The notes under the pieces are model-generated. The model was not told the DNA's origin, made no database searches, and saw only the letters and a program-made list of their open reading frames with translations. From contig BQJF01000003.1 in the NCBI GenBank assembly GCA_021604565.1, positions 48,540 to 112,539 of the forward strand: a stretch of 64,000 bases of DNA, read 5' to 3'. The DNA comes from Minwuia thermotolerans. GTDB lineage: Bacteria; Pseudomonadota; Alphaproteobacteria; Minwuiales; Minwuiaceae. The translations under genes were made by a program, and so were the position numbers. Shown here piece after piece: positions 55,343-64,000 of the stretch (position 1 is the stretch's first letter; each line of letters opens with the position of its first letter).

Positions 55343-55948
55343 TCAGTCCGACAGACAGGCAGCGATCAACTGACGGAAGGCGTCGGCACGGTGGCTCATG
55401 CCATGCTTCTTCGCCGGGTCCATCTCGCCGAAGCTGATGCTGTGGCCAAGCGGCTGAAACACCGGATCGTAACCAAAGCCATGGCCCCCGCGCGGCGGAA
55501 AGGTGATCTCTCCCTCCACCTTGCCCTCGAACGCCACTTCCTCGTCATCGGGCCAGACCAGCGCCAGCGCGCAGATGAAACGCGCCGTCCGCTCCGGCCT
55601 GCCGCTGGCGGTCATGTCGCGGTTCAGGCGCGCCATCGCGTAGTCGAAATCCCGGTCGGGACCGGCATAACGGGCCGAATGGATGCCCGGCGCGCCGTCC
55701 AGCGCATCGACCGCCAGACCGGAATCATCTGAGAGCGCGGGCAGGCCGGACGCGCGCGCGGCGGCACGGGCCTTCAGCAGTGCATTGCCGATGAAGCTGT
55801 CCTCTGTCTCCTCCGGTTCCGGAAGGTTCAGGTCCGCGGCTGAAACCGCCTCCAGGCCGAAGGGGTGCAGCAGTTCATTGATCTCCCGCACCTTGCCGGC
55901 ATTGTGGCTGGCGACGACGATCCGCTTCTCTGTCAGGCGTCTTGCCAT
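55343..55948 (-). CDS. rdgB: Non-canonical purine NTP pyrophosphatase (RdgB/HAM1)
   Basis: 201 residues from the ATG at 55948. [18 protein letters not shown] (nucleotide-binding start), [20 protein letters not shown] and [13 protein letters not shown] are family signatures. It hydrolyses dITP, ITP and XTP to the monophosphates, cleaning the nucleotide pool. It starts 4 bases after the rph stop, a common pairing. Confidence 0.95.
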   Translation of the reverse strand: MARRLTEKRIVVASHNAGKVREINELLHPFGLEAVSAADLNLPEPEETEDSFIGNALLKARAAARASGLPALSDDSGLAVDALDGAPGIHSARYAGPDRDFDYAMARLNRDMTASGRPERTARFICALALVWPDDEEVAFEGKVEGEITFPPRGGHGFGYDPVFQPLGHSISFGEMDPAKKHGMSHRADAFRQLIAACLSD

Positions 55949-55952
55949 CGGC

Positions 55953-56672
55953 TCAGACGCTGACCGCCGCGCGCTGCAGCTCGGCCAGTTCCCCGGCGCC
56001 CTTCCGCGCCAGCCGCAGCAGTTCCATGAACTCGGCGTCGGTGAAGGGCGTACCCTCCGCCGTGGCCTGGATCTCGACCAGCGTGCCGCCATCGGTGATG
56101 ACGAAGTTGCTGTCGGTCTCGGCCTTCGAGTCCTCGTCATAGTCCAGGTCCAGCACCGGCTGGCCCTGATAGATGCCGCAGGAAATGGCGGCGACCTGCC
56201 CGATCAGCGGGATCGACTTGATGGCACCCTTGTCCACCAGCCCCTTCAGCGCGATGTGCAGCGCGACCCAACTGCCGGTGATCGCGGCGGTGCGGGTGCC
56301 ACCATCGGCCTGCAGCACGTCGCAGTCGACCCGGATCTGGCGTTCGCCGAAGCCTTCCATGTTGGTCACCGCGCGCAGCGAGCGCCCGATGAGACGCTGG
56401 ATCTCCTGCGTGCGACCGGACTGCTTGCCGCGGGCGGCTTCACGGTCGGTGCGGGTATGGGTGGAACGCGGCAGCATCCCGTACTCAGCCGTGACCCAGC
56501 CGCGACCGGAATTGCGCAGCCAGCCGGGCACGCGCTCCTCGACCGTTGCGGCACAGAGCACATGGGTATCGCCAAAACGGACCAGGCAGGAGCCCTCGGC
56601 ATGGCGGGAGAAGCCGGGTTCCAGGCTGACGGCACGCATTTGGTCGGCGGCGCGACCGGAAGGACGGGACAT
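55953..56672 (-). CDS. rph: Ribonuclease PH
   Basis: 239 residues from the ATG at 56672 (AGGAG 5 bases upstream; the longer frame is not family-like). [57 protein letters not shown] are RNase PH signatures. It trims the 3' ends of tRNA precursors phosphorolytically. Divergent from hrcA. Confidence 0.96.
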   Translation of the reverse strand: MSRPSGRAADQMRAVSLEPGFSRHAEGSCLVRFGDTHVLCAATVEERVPGWLRNSGRGWVTAEYGMLPRSTHTRTDREAARGKQSGRTQEIQRLIGRSLRAVTNMEGFGERQIRVDCDVLQADGGTRTAAITGSWVALHIALKGLVDKGAIKSIPLIGQVAAISCGIYQGQPVLDLDYDEDSKAETDSNFVITDGGTLVEIQATAEGTPFTDAEFMELLRLARKGAGELAELQRAAVSV

Positions 56673-56839
56673 GAAGGCTCCTGCTGCTGTTCGTACATGG
56701 GAAAGCCTTCCGTGCGGGTCGGCATTCCGGGGCGTTTCCGTTTGGAAGTGGTGGCGCGTTCTATCCCCCGCACCGAATATCTTCAACCCGCGCGCCACGG
56801 CATCTTCCCTGCGGGCGCCGGACTCCCTAGATTTGCAGC

Positions 56840-57892
56840 ATGAGCGAGAACAACACGATCCAGTCCCTGAACCAGCGCAGTCGTGAGATCTTTCGCCATA
56901 TCGTGGAGGATTTCCTGCAGACCGGCGCGCCTGTCGGCTCGCGCACCATCTCGCGCAAGCTGATTTCCCCCCTGTCGCCGGCGTCGATCCGCAACGTCAT
57001 GTCGGATCTGGAGGAAGCCGGGCTGCTCTATGCGCCGCATACCTCCGCCGGACGCCTGCCGACGGACCTTGGTCTCAGGCTGTTCATCGACGGGCTGCTG
57101 GAAATCGGGGACCTGACGGATGACGAACGCGCGTCGATCGAAGGGCGCTGTGTCACGCAGGGCCGCAACTATACGGATGTGCTGACGGAAGCCTCCGAGC
57201 TGCTTTCCAGCCTGTCCGGCTATGCCGGGCTGGTGACGGTGCCGAAGAACGATCAGCCGCTGAAGCATCTGGAGATTGTCAGCCTGTCGCCGGATCAGGC
57301 CCTGGTGGTCATGGTCACGGTGGGTGGCGTGGTGGAGAACCGGTTGATCAGCGTGACACCGGGCCTGACCCCATCGGCGCTGGTGGAGGCCGGGAACTAT
57401 CTGAATGACCGTCTGCGGGGCCGCACGATCCGCGAAGCACGCGACGAGATCCTGAAGGAGGTCGAGCAGCAGCAGGCCAAGCTGGACCGTCTGGCGGCGA
57501 ATGTCGTCGAGGCGGGACTGGCCGACTGGGCCGGCAGCGACAATACGCCAAGCCGCCTGATCATCCGGGGGCGATCACGCCTGCTGGACGACATCACGGC
57601 CATCGAGGATCTGGAACGGCTGCGCCTGCTGTTCAATGATCTGGAGGCAAAGGGCGACCTGCTGAACATTCTCGACCTGGCGCAGGATGGCGAAGGGGTG
57701 CGGATTTTCGTGGGTTCGGAGAGCAATCTGTTCAGTCTCACGGGGTCGTCGGTGATCGTCGCGCCCTTTACGGACAGCAAGCAGCAGATCATCGGATCCA
57801 TCGGCGTGATCGGTCCGACGCGCTTGAATTACGCCCGGATCATTCCCATGGTTGACTACACGGCAAAGGTGGTCGGTCGCCTGATGGGTTGA
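56840..57892 (+). CDS. hrcA: Heat-inducible transcription repressor HrcA
   Basis: 350 residues. The N-terminal winged helix contains [13 protein letters not shown] and [18 protein letters not shown], followed by [18 protein letters not shown]; the C-terminal GAF-like region has [11 protein letters not shown] at the end. HrcA represses groESL-type genes through CIRCE elements; I see no CIRCE in the gap before it. grpE follows after 78 bases. Confidence 0.95.
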   Translation: MSENNTIQSLNQRSREIFRHIVEDFLQTGAPVGSRTISRKLISPLSPASIRNVMSDLEEAGLLYAPHTSAGRLPTDLGLRLFIDGLLEIGDLTDDERASIEGRCVTQGRNYTDVLTEASELLSSLSGYAGLVTVPKNDQPLKHLEIVSLSPDQALVVMVTVGGVVENRLISVTPGLTPSALVEAGNYLNDRLRGRTIREARDEILKEVEQQQAKLDRLAANVVEAGLADWAGSDNTPSRLIIRGRSRLLDDITAIEDLERLRLLFNDLEAKGDLLNILDLAQDGEGVRIFVGSESNLFSLTGSSVIVAPFTDSKQQIIGSIGVIGPTRLNYARIIPMVDYTAKVVGRLMG

Positions 57893-57970
57893 CGTGGGCC
57901 GCCGAAACCGCCACCTGCCAGCAACAGCACACATCGATGCAGATGAATTCCTTGCGATCAGGGCGAACTG

Positions 57971-58627
57971 ATGACTGACGAGACCAAGAAAGAAGCGGCT
58001 GCGGAAGCGGCCAATGACGATGCCAATCCCGATCAGGCCAATACTGCGGAAACTCCGGTCGAGGGAGTGGAACCAGAACAGGCCGAAGAAGGCGATGCCG
58101 ATATCGGTATCGAGGTCGGATTGCCGGAGGATGACCAGATCGCCGAACTGACCGCCGAGGTCGCGGCACTGAAGGACCGGCTGGTCCGCACCTACGCCGA
58201 TCTGGAGAACACCCGCAAGCGTGCCGAACGGGACCGGCAGGATGCGCTGAAGTTCGGGGCGACGAAGTTCGCCCGCGACATGTGCGAGGTCGCCGACAAT
58301 CTGCGCCGCGCCCTGTCATCAGTGCCGGAGGACGCGGGTGATGCCAACCTGATGGCCCTGACCGAAGGCGTGAAGGTGACCCAGGCGGCGCTGTCACAGA
58401 TCTTCGAACGCCATGGCGTGAAGCAGATCGAAGCGCGCGAGCAGAAGTTCGATCCGAACCTGCACGAAGCAATGACCGAGATCGAGATTCCGGGTGCCCC
58501 GCCGGGCACATGTGTCGATGTGATAGAGGAAGGTTACACCCTGAATGGTCGCCTGCTGCGCCCGGCGCGCGTTGTCGTGGCCAAGGGGACACCGGCTACC
58601 GGGCCGACCGTCGATACATCGGCATGA
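57971..58627 (+). CDS. grpE: Nucleotide exchange factor GrpE
   Basis: 218 residues. An acidic disordered N-terminus (about 55 residues) precedes the long coiled-coil dimer helix (ALKDRLVRTYADLENTRKRA), then LRRALSSVP and the C-terminal beta-domain with FDPNLHEAMTEIE and LNGRLLRPARVVVAKG. GrpE drives ADP release from DnaK. The hrcA-grpE pair is the usual heat-shock arrangement. Confidence 0.96.
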   Translation: MTDETKKEAAAEAANDDANPDQANTAETPVEGVEPEQAEEGDADIGIEVGLPEDDQIAELTAEVAALKDRLVRTYADLENTRKRAERDRQDALKFGATKFARDMCEVADNLRRALSSVPEDAGDANLMALTEGVKVTQAALSQIFERHGVKQIEAREQKFDPNLHEAMTEIEIPGAPPGTCVDVIEEGYTLNGRLLRPARVVVAKGTPATGPTVDTSA

Positions 58628-58663
58628 TTCTTCCCTTCGCGTCCGGATCCGCTCTTTGATGCG

Positions 58664-58692
58664 GCGCGAATCCGCGCAGGTGCACTTTTTTT
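58664..58692 (+). terminator. Possible rho-independent terminator after grpE
   Basis: GCGCG (58664-58668) pairs with CGCGC (58673-58677) over AATC, and a run of seven T (58686-58692) follows after 8 bases. The spacing is longer than ideal. The remainder of the 239-base gap before pckA presumably holds the pckA promoter, but no convincing -35/-10 pair is seen. Confidence 0.4.
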
Positions 58693-58866
58693 GCCGGGAA
58701 TCGCGGTTGAGACGCGAAAGCGACTGGCCATGTTGACGACACTTTTGCTACAGGCAGGAAACTCAGCGGTGCATGGTGCCCGCGTCATGCCGCGAAGGGC
58801 ATTTCTCAGGCTTTGAAGTAAGACTAGGCACGGCAGCGCTTCACGTGCCTGTGGGGAGAGAGCATC

Positions 58867-60477
58867 TTGGACAACCTCGGACCGACGATCAGCAGCCACG
58901 GGCTGGAGAAACAGGGCTTTGGTGGCGTCAGCACGGCGCACTGGAACTACGGCACTGCGGCGCTCTACACCGCGGCACTTGGTCGGCACGAGGCGCGGAT
59001 CGGTCGCGGTGGTGCGCTGGTTGTCGAGACCGGCGTGCACACAGGTCGCTCGGCACAGGACAAGTTCATCACGCGGGAAAGCAGCTCCGCCGACAACATC
59101 TGGTGGGGTGCGGTCAACAAGGACATCACCGAGGATACCTTCGACGCGCTGCTGGGCCGGATGCAGGGGTACATGACCGGTCGCGAGGCCTTCGTGCAGG
59201 ATTGCTGGGCCGGTGCGGCGCATGACCACCGCCTGGGCGTCCGGGTCATCACGGAGCGTGCCTGGCACAATCTGTTCGCCCGCAACATGTTCATCCAGCC
59301 GACGGCGGACGAACTGTCGGACTTCGCACCGCAGTTCACCATCGTGCAGGCCCCGAACTTCCGCGCGGACCCGGAGCGTGACGGTACCCGCTCCGACTGT
59401 TTCATCGTCGTCAACTTTGCCCGTCGCATGGTGCTTATCGGTGGCACCCACTATGCGGGCGAGATCAAGAAGTCCGTCTTCTCGATCCTCAACTACCTGC
59501 TGCCGGAGCGGTCGATCATGCCGATGCATTGCTCGATCAATGTCGGCGAGAAAGGTGACTCGGCGATCTTCTTCGGCCTGTCCGGCACTGGCAAGACCAC
59601 CCTGTCCGCAGATCCGAAGCGCATGCTGATCGGCGACGACGAACATGGCTGGGCCGATGACGGCGTCTTCAACTTCGAAGGCGGCTGCTACGCCAAGGTG
59701 ATCAACCTGTCGGCGGAGGCGGAGCCCGAAATCTACAAGACCACCGGCATGTACGGCACGGTGCTGGAGAACGTGGTGATGGACCCGATGACCGGGGCTC
59801 TGGACCTGTTCGACAACAGCCTGACCGAGAACACGCGCGCGTCCTATCCCATCGACTTCATCCCGAACGCCAGCCCGACCGGTGTCGCCGGGCATCCGGA
59901 CAATGTCGTGATGCTGACGGCGGATGCCTTCGGTGTGCTGCCTCCGATTGCCCGGCTGACGCCGGAACAGGCGATGTATCACTTCCTGTCCGGTTACACC
60001 GCCAAGGTTGCAGGCACCGAGAAGGGGCTGGGCAAGGAACCGCAGGCGACCTTCTCCACCTGCTTCGGCGCACCGTTCATGCCGCGTCACCCCTCCGTCT
60101 ATGCCAACCTGCTGGGCGCGAAGATCGCGAAGCACGGGGCCGACTGCTGGCTGGTCAACACCGGCTGGACCGGCGGCGTCTATGGCGTCGGACAGCGCAT
60201 GCCGATCCATCACACGCGCGCCCTGCTGAACGCCGCGCTCGACGGCTCGCTCGCCGGTGTGCCGACCCGGACCGACCCGAACTTCGGTTTCCAGGTGCCG
60301 ACATCCTGCCCGGGTGTGCCCGACGAGGTGCTGAACCCGCGCATGACCTGGAGCGACGGCGGCGCCTATGACACCAAGGCGCATGAACTGGTCGGTCGTT
60401 TCAACGACAACTTCACCCAGTTCGAAGCCTACGTCGAAGCAGAGATCCGCGGTGCGGCCCCGGCTGTCGCTGCCTGA
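58867..60477 (+). CDS. pckA: Phosphoenolpyruvate carboxykinase (ATP)
   Basis: 536 residues from TTG at 58867 (GGGGAGAGAG upstream). The P-loop [16 protein letters not shown] (near residue 236), the substrate segment RSAQDKF and LIGDDEHGW mark the ATP-dependent type. It converts oxaloacetate to phosphoenolpyruvate for gluconeogenesis. A strong hairpin terminator follows. Confidence 0.96.
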   Translation: MDNLGPTISSHGLEKQGFGGVSTAHWNYGTAALYTAALGRHEARIGRGGALVVETGVHTGRSAQDKFITRESSSADNIWWGAVNKDITEDTFDALLGRMQGYMTGREAFVQDCWAGAAHDHRLGVRVITERAWHNLFARNMFIQPTADELSDFAPQFTIVQAPNFRADPERDGTRSDCFIVVNFARRMVLIGGTHYAGEIKKSVFSILNYLLPERSIMPMHCSINVGEKGDSAIFFGLSGTGKTTLSADPKRMLIGDDEHGWADDGVFNFEGGCYAKVINLSAEAEPEIYKTTGMYGTVLENVVMDPMTGALDLFDNSLTENTRASYPIDFIPNASPTGVAGHPDNVVMLTADAFGVLPPIARLTPEQAMYHFLSGYTAKVAGTEKGLGKEPQATFSTCFGAPFMPRHPSVYANLLGAKIAKHGADCWLVNTGWTGGVYGVGQRMPIHHTRALLNAALDGSLAGVPTRTDPNFGFQVPTSCPGVPDEVLNPRMTWSDGGAYDTKAHELVGRFNDNFTQFEAYVEAEIRGAAPAVAA

Positions 60478-60504
60478 CGAACCTGACTTCGGTCGAGAGA
60501 CTGC

Positions 60505-60540
60505 GGCGCTGACGGGTTGATCCCGTCAGCGCCGTTTTCG
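60505..60540 (+). terminator. Rho-independent terminator after pckA
   Basis: GGCGCTGACGGG (60505-60516) and CCCGTCAGCGCC (60522-60533) form a perfect 12-base stem over TTGAT, followed by GTTTTCGTT. It stands between the convergent pckA and mgtE genes. Confidence 0.85.
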
Positions 60541-60592
60541 TTCTGGCCGGGTGGGGCGTGGGCTGGCGCAGCTCCTCCGGCAATGCATCAAC

Positions 60593-61975
60593 CTACAGCA
60601 GCAACCAGGCACCAAGCCCGAGGAAGGCGAAGAAGCCGACAATGTCGGTGATGGTGGTCAGGAACACGGCGCTGGAGATTGCAGGATCGACCCCGGCGCG
60701 GTCGAGGCCAAGCGGGATCAGGATTCCGGCCAGTCCGGCGACGATCATGTTGATGACCATGGCCGCCGCGATGACGCCGCCCAGCACCGGGTCCTGGAAC
60801 CAGAGCAGGGTAGCAAGCCCGATCAGCACCGCGAAGGCGATGCCGTTGATACCGCCCACTACCAGTTCCTTGGAGACCTGGCGCAGCGCATTTGATGTTG
60901 TCAGATCCTTCGTCGCCAGGGCGCGCACGGCAATGGCCAGGGTCTGCGTTCCGGCGTTGCCGCCCATGGAGGCGACGATGGGCATCAGTACCGCCAGGGC
61001 TACCACGGCCTCGATCGTGGCATCGAACTGGCCGATGACGGCAGAGGCCAGCAGGGCCGTGCCGAGATTGATCAGCAGCCAGGCAAAGCGGCTCTTCGTC
61101 GTGCGCAGGATGGAGATGTTCAGGTCGTCCTGGCGCACACCGGCGATCTGGAACAGGTCTTCCTCCGCCTCTTCCTCGACGATCTCGACCACGTCATCGA
61201 CCATGACCACGCCGAGCATCCGGCCGCTGTCATCGACGACGGGGGCGGAGGCGAGGCCGTACTGGCGGAACTGGTAGGCGATATCGCCTTCGTCCATGTC
61301 CACCGGCAGGCTGATCGGATCGGCATCCATGATGTCGCCGATCCGCACCGGACGCTTGGTGCGCATGGCACGGTCCAGCGGCACCCAGCCGATGGGCTTG
61401 AAGGCCGCGTCGATGACATAGAGGCCATAGAACTCGTCGGGCAGGTCTTCCGTGCGGCGCAGATGGTCGATGACCTGCCCCATGGACCAGAACGCGGGGA
61501 CCGCCACGAAGTCGCGCTGCATCAGGCGACCGGCCGAATCCTCCTCGAACGACAGGCCTTCTTCCAGTGGCCGGCGCACATCTTCCGCCACCGCGTTCAG
61601 CACCGCCCGCTGCTGTTCCTCGCTCAGGGCGTCCAGAACGTAGACGGCATCATCCTCGTCCAGTTCGGAGATCGCCTCCGCCACCCGACGGGGACCAAGC
61701 ATTTCCACCAGCGCATCTCGCACCGGCTCGTCCATCTCCGCCAGTGCCTCGGGTTCCAGGCCATCGCCAACCATGCGGAACAGGGTTTCGCGACGGTCAC
61801 GGTCGAACAGCTCGAACAGGTCAGCCTGGTCAGCGGCATGCAGCTCGGCGAGCGCTTCGCGGACCGTCTCCGCATCGCCGGCGTCCAGGGCCAGCCGGAT
61901 CTCGCGCACCAGCTCCGGGGTCAGACCGCGGTCGTCCTGGGCTTCCTCACCGTCATGGATCTCGTCGTTACGCAT
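60593..61975 (-). CDS. mgtE: Magnesium transporter MgtE
   Basis: 460 residues from the ATG at 61975; an upstream in-frame start adds non-family residues. The cytoplasmic N domain (ALAELHAADQADLFELF), two CBS domains (VDDVVEIVEEEAEEDLF at the plug-helix end) and five membrane helices with MPIVASMGGNAGTQTLA (pore motif) match MgtE. It imports Mg2+ down its gradient, gated by internal Mg2+. Confidence 0.94.
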   Translation of the reverse strand: MRNDEIHDGEEAQDDRGLTPELVREIRLALDAGDAETVREALAELHAADQADLFELFDRDRRETLFRMVGDGLEPEALAEMDEPVRDALVEMLGPRRVAEAISELDEDDAVYVLDALSEEQQRAVLNAVAEDVRRPLEEGLSFEEDSAGRLMQRDFVAVPAFWSMGQVIDHLRRTEDLPDEFYGLYVIDAAFKPIGWVPLDRAMRTKRPVRIGDIMDADPISLPVDMDEGDIAYQFRQYGLASAPVVDDSGRMLGVVMVDDVVEIVEEEAEEDLFQIAGVRQDDLNISILRTTKSRFAWLLINLGTALLASAVIGQFDATIEAVVALAVLMPIVASMGGNAGTQTLAIAVRALATKDLTTSNALRQVSKELVVGGINGIAFAVLIGLATLLWFQDPVLGGVIAAAMVINMIVAGLAGILIPLGLDRAGVDPAISSAVFLTTITDIVGFFAFLGLGAWLLL

Positions 61976-62114
61976 ACGGGGACGCTCCAGTCGATGTCGG
62001 GAAAGGGTATTCTGGCCGGATAATGGCGCGGTGTGCACCTGCGTTCAAATGCCATGATGCCCCGACCGCATCTTTCTCGCCGCCGGGGGCATCGGGGTGG
62101 CCGGAATGCAGAAA

Positions 62115-62140
62115 GCCCGCCGCAGTTTCCTGCGACGGGC
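62115..62140 (-). terminator. Hairpin terminator after the phasin gene
   Basis: GCCCGCCGCAG (62115-62125) and CTGCGACGGGC (62130-62140) pair with one mismatch over TTTC, 31 bases past the phasin stop. On the minus strand it is followed by TTTCTG. Confidence 0.65.
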
Positions 62141-62170
62141 TTCCGGATCAGTCGGTCGGTTGAAGCGTGA

Positions 62171-62587
62171 TCAGTTCAGCTTCATCTGACCCTTCACTTC
62201 CTCGATGCCGTCGAGCATGCGCTTGTGCAGCACGTCCACGACTTCACCCTGGGACTTGGTCACCATCTCGGTCAGCTCACGGACATTGGCAACAGCCTTC
62301 TCCATGGCGGCCTTGGCGGCCTCGGTCTGGGCTTCGACGTCAACCTTGGCGCCGCCTTCGTTCAGGTCCTTGACGGCCGTCTGGGCCTCTTCAACTGCCT
62401 GCTGTGCGATGGTCACCTGACGCTCGAAGACCGCGCGGAAACCGTCCATGGCCAGCTGATTGGCGGCGGTGACAGCTTCGAAGTTCTTCTGCTGGATCGC
62501 CATCATCGACGTGAAGTCAACGTTGGGCATCTTCATCTCGGTCATCATCTTGCCGAAGTCGGCGAACGGAAAAGCAGCCTTGGTCAT
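62171..62587 (-). CDS. Phasin family protein
   Basis: 138 residues. MMAIQQKNFEAVTAANQLAMDGF and the amphipathic helices with VAQ-type repeats are typical of phasins (Phasin_2 type), which coat polyhydroxyalkanoate granules. The C-terminal half (AKAAMEKAVANVRELTEMV) is helical. TGC-rich palindromes upstream suggest control by a PhaR-like repressor. No PHA synthase is in the window. Confidence 0.9.
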   Translation of the reverse strand: MTKAAFPFADFGKMMTEMKMPNVDFTSMMAIQQKNFEAVTAANQLAMDGFRAVFERQVTIAQQAVEEAQTAVKDLNEGGAKVDVEAQTEAAKAAMEKAVANVRELTEMVTKSQGEVVDVLHKRMLDGIEEVKGQMKLN

Positions 62588-62633
62588 TGGTTTCGCTCCT
62601 GCAACGTGTTTGTTCGGTGCAGCTACTCTCTTT

Positions 62634-62708
62634 TTGTGCGCTGCAACATGAACCCTATATGCAGCCTCGCACCTGCAGCGTCAAGGGTTAATTTTGTGCA
62701 GCGCACAA
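62634..62708. promoter_or_regulatory. TGC-rich inverted sites upstream of the phasin gene
   Basis: Site 1 is TTGTGCGCTGCAA (62634-62646) and site 2 is TTGTGCAGCGCACAA (62694-62708, arms TTGTGC/GCACAA). They share GCAGCGCACAA in opposite orientation. PhaR repressors bind TGC-rich dyads in phasin promoters, so these are candidate PhaR sites. Similar TGCGCA/TGCACA motifs recur near 63670-63730. Confidence 0.45.
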
Positions 62709-62732
62709 TAAATCTTCAGCAGGCAAACAGAG

Positions 62733-62762
62733 GCCCCGCCGACCCTTTCGGGCCGACGGGGC
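62733..62762 (-). terminator. Hairpin terminator after the TorF-type gene
   Basis: GCCCCGCCGACCC (62733-62745) pairs with GGGCCGACGGGGC (62750-62762) with two mismatched positions over TTTC, 46 bases past the stop of the gene on the minus strand. Confidence 0.65.
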
Positions 62763-62807
62763 ATCAGTCCGGTTGCCGCTGCCCGACCGATGCCGGGCGA
62801 TGGGCGA

Positions 62808-63518
62808 TCAGAAGGAGCGGGAGACCGCGAAGATCACCGTCGCATCCGCACCGACGGCGTTCTGTTCCGTATCGACGTAAGAGACGCTGAAGTCGAAACC
62901 GAAGAGCGACTTCGACAGGCCGACCGACCAGTCGATCACCGATGTCCCCTGATCGATCATCTGGTAGCCGATGCCGGCATCCAGCGCGAAGTCAGCGGGC
63001 AGCGGGACACTCACGCCTGCGTTGGTGTAGAGCGCATCACCCGTACTGCCGAAGAAGTCCGGCGAGTAGGCGGTGCCGGCGGATACGGAAGCGACATCGA
63101 AGTCGTAGCCAAGGCCCAGGTAGCCTTCGAAGAAGTTGAAGTTGAAGCGGTCGGACGCACCCGGGTAGGCATAGTAGATGACACCGACGTCGTAGGAGAG
63201 GCCGCCGACCTCATTGGTATAGCCGCCGTAGAAGTCCGTCTCCAGGTGCGCGTCGTTGAACTCGACGTTGGAGCCCCAGACGCCCAGATAGACACCGCTG
63301 TCGTGGCTCCAGTCGAAGCCGCCCTGCAGGGCAGGTTCGCTGTCGGCCTGCGTGAAGCCGCGGAAGCGATAGTCGGAAACGAAGCCGACGTTGGCGGAGA
63401 ATTCGCCGGGAAACTGGAACGAGTCCCCCTCTGAATGGCTGGCGGCATTGGCGGTTGCCTGAACGCCGAAAAGGGCCGCACCGGCAATGCCGGCGGCCAG
63501 AAGGGTTTTCTTGAACAT
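62808..63518 (-). CDS. TorF-family putative outer-membrane porin
   Basis: 236 residues from the ATG at 63518. A signal peptide (cleavage near ANAASH) precedes a beta-barrel with FSANVGFVSDYRFRGFTQAD, the recognisable start of the Gcw_chp/TorF family, and ends in aromatic Phe (SRSF). A probable outer-membrane channel of unknown substrate. The 5' region is AT-rich. Confidence 0.87.
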   Translation of the reverse strand: MFKKTLLAAGIAGAALFGVQATANAASHSEGDSFQFPGEFSANVGFVSDYRFRGFTQADSEPALQGGFDWSHDSGVYLGVWGSNVEFNDAHLETDFYGGYTNEVGGLSYDVGVIYYAYPGASDRFNFNFFEGYLGLGYDFDVASVSAGTAYSPDFFGSTGDALYTNAGVSVPLPADFALDAGIGYQMIDQGTSVIDWSVGLSKSLFGFDFSVSYVDTEQNAVGADATVIFAVSRSF

Positions 63519-63530
63519 TGCGAAACGCAC

Positions 63531-63857
63531 TCCTCATCGCGATACAGACGCCAGACCGGCGTCCCCCGAAGGCAGTCGTTCAGCAAGCTTGATACCAATG
63601 TGATCTGGCTCGGGGAGGATTGTAATATACTGAAATATAAAGGTAATATTCCTGCTTCATTTTTATGCAGAGCGGGTTGTGCGCAAGTGGTGCGCATGAT
63701 GCTGCCGCGAAATAATGCACTGCACAAATTTCAGCCAAGCGGTTCGGTGGTATTTCCCCGCCGACAGCTTCGCTCTACCGTCAGGGTGCCAATTCCGGTA
63801 GGATTCCGTTATCAATCAGGCTGATAGGCTTCCTGCCGAACAGTGAAACGGGTCGAT
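63531..63857. other. Divergent intergenic region between the porin gene and the last partial gene
   Basis: 327 bases without a credible ORF. The first half is AT-rich (around 63620-63660), as expected for a promoter. TGCGCA and TGCAC motifs at about 63670-63730 resemble those before the phasin gene. No RNA gene recognised. Confidence 0.4.
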
Positions 63858-64000
63858 ATGGCTGTAGAAACCCTCGAGAATGGTGCGGAGCTACGGCAGT
63901 TGCAGCGCGGCATCCAGGCGATGCGCGATGCGCTGGACGAGAAGGACCGCGAAACACGGCGCAAGGTGCAGCAGGCCGAAGTCGCCTCGCAGTCCGAGAT
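63858..64000 (+). CDS. Unidentified coiled-coil protein, N-terminal part cut by window edge
   Basis: An ATG at 63858 opens a frame through the window end (47 codons). The peptide is rich in Glu, Arg, Gln and Ala (for example AMRDALDEKDRETRRKVQQA) and should form a coiled coil. Too little is present to name a family. The RBS is weak (ACGGG about 5 bases upstream). Confidence 0.5.
   Translation, partial: MAVETLENGAELRQLQRGIQAMRDALDEKDRETRRKVQQAEVASQSE

Noticed and set aside
56673..56839. CIRCE element before hrcA
   Set aside because: Looked for TTAGCACTC-N9-GAGTGCTAA; not present.
58628..58866. Sigma-70 promoter TTGACG...TACAGG before pckA
   Set aside because: The spacer would be only 10 bases, far too short.
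58534..60384. 616-codon open frame on the minus strand opposite pckA
   Set aside because: High-GC codon structure makes long antisense frames; pckA on the plus strand has all family motifs and the antisense product resembles nothing.

Overview
The window looks alphaproteobacterial and falls into two compositionally different parts. Bases 1 to about 39.83 kb are of moderate, uneven GC and read as accessory DNA: the backbone of an integrative and conjugative element (ICE) followed by a catabolic gene block. Bases from about 39.83 kb to the end are clearly richer in GC and read as ordinary chromosome. The join lies inside a broken acyl-CoA carboxylase carboxyltransferase gene, so it is either an insertion or rearrangement breakpoint or an assembly chimera. 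Sequence alone cannot decide.

Element part. At the left edge a Trb-type mating-pair operon (trbB-C-D-E, trbE cut by the window) runs leftwards. Divergent from it is an FseA-like activator (DUF6499 plus DUF2285 in one frame), then an exonuclease I homologue that seems to start at CTG. From 15.6 to 5.5 kb runs a leftward, tightly coupled defence-like operon: excisionase-type HTH, SNF2-type helicase, ASCH/PUA-like protein, type III Mod methylase (interrupted by one in-frame amber codon) and type III Res helicase-nuclease. Rightwards follow the antirestriction gene ardA behind a leader with mutually exclusive inverted repeats, a DUF736 gene, an RdfS-like excisionase, the TraF peptidase, an oriT candidate, a VirD2-like relaxase, the TraG/VirD4 coupling protein and a ribbon-helix-helix protein. 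No integrase is in the window.

Catabolic part. A potassium-channel fragment is cut exactly at a 67-bp element with 18-bp perfect inverted ends resembling insertion-sequence termini. Beyond it, 23.4 to 39.6 kb carries a TonB-dependent receptor, short-chain dehydrogenase, aldehyde dehydrogenase, acyl-CoA synthetase, AraC regulator, enoyl-CoA hydratase, SCP2-type thiolase, acyl-CoA dehydrogenase, alpha-methylacyl-CoA racemase, a quinohaemoprotein alcohol dehydrogenase and an unknown lipoprotein. Together they could take an imported alpha-methyl-branched (terpenoid- or sterol-side-chain-like) alcohol through aldehyde, acid and CoA ester into a complete beta-oxidation round. An IS21-like end relic and an 11-bp direct repeat lie at the right boundary.

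Chromosomal part (39.83 to 64 kb). It holds a methyltransferase, glutathione-dependent formaldehyde dehydrogenase, an LpoA-like / rsmI / yraN / BON group with the same neighbours as the E. coli yraM-yraL-yraN-yraP locus, a SirB1-type protein, two crotonases and a thiolase, a DsbA-family protein, iron storage genes bfd and bfr with a Fur-like box, carnitine catabolism (carnitine dehydrogenase and a BKACE enzyme) beside a DmdA-like gene, rdgB-rph divergent from hrcA-grpE, pckA, mgtE, a phasin with TGC-rich palindromes, and a TorF-type outer-membrane protein.
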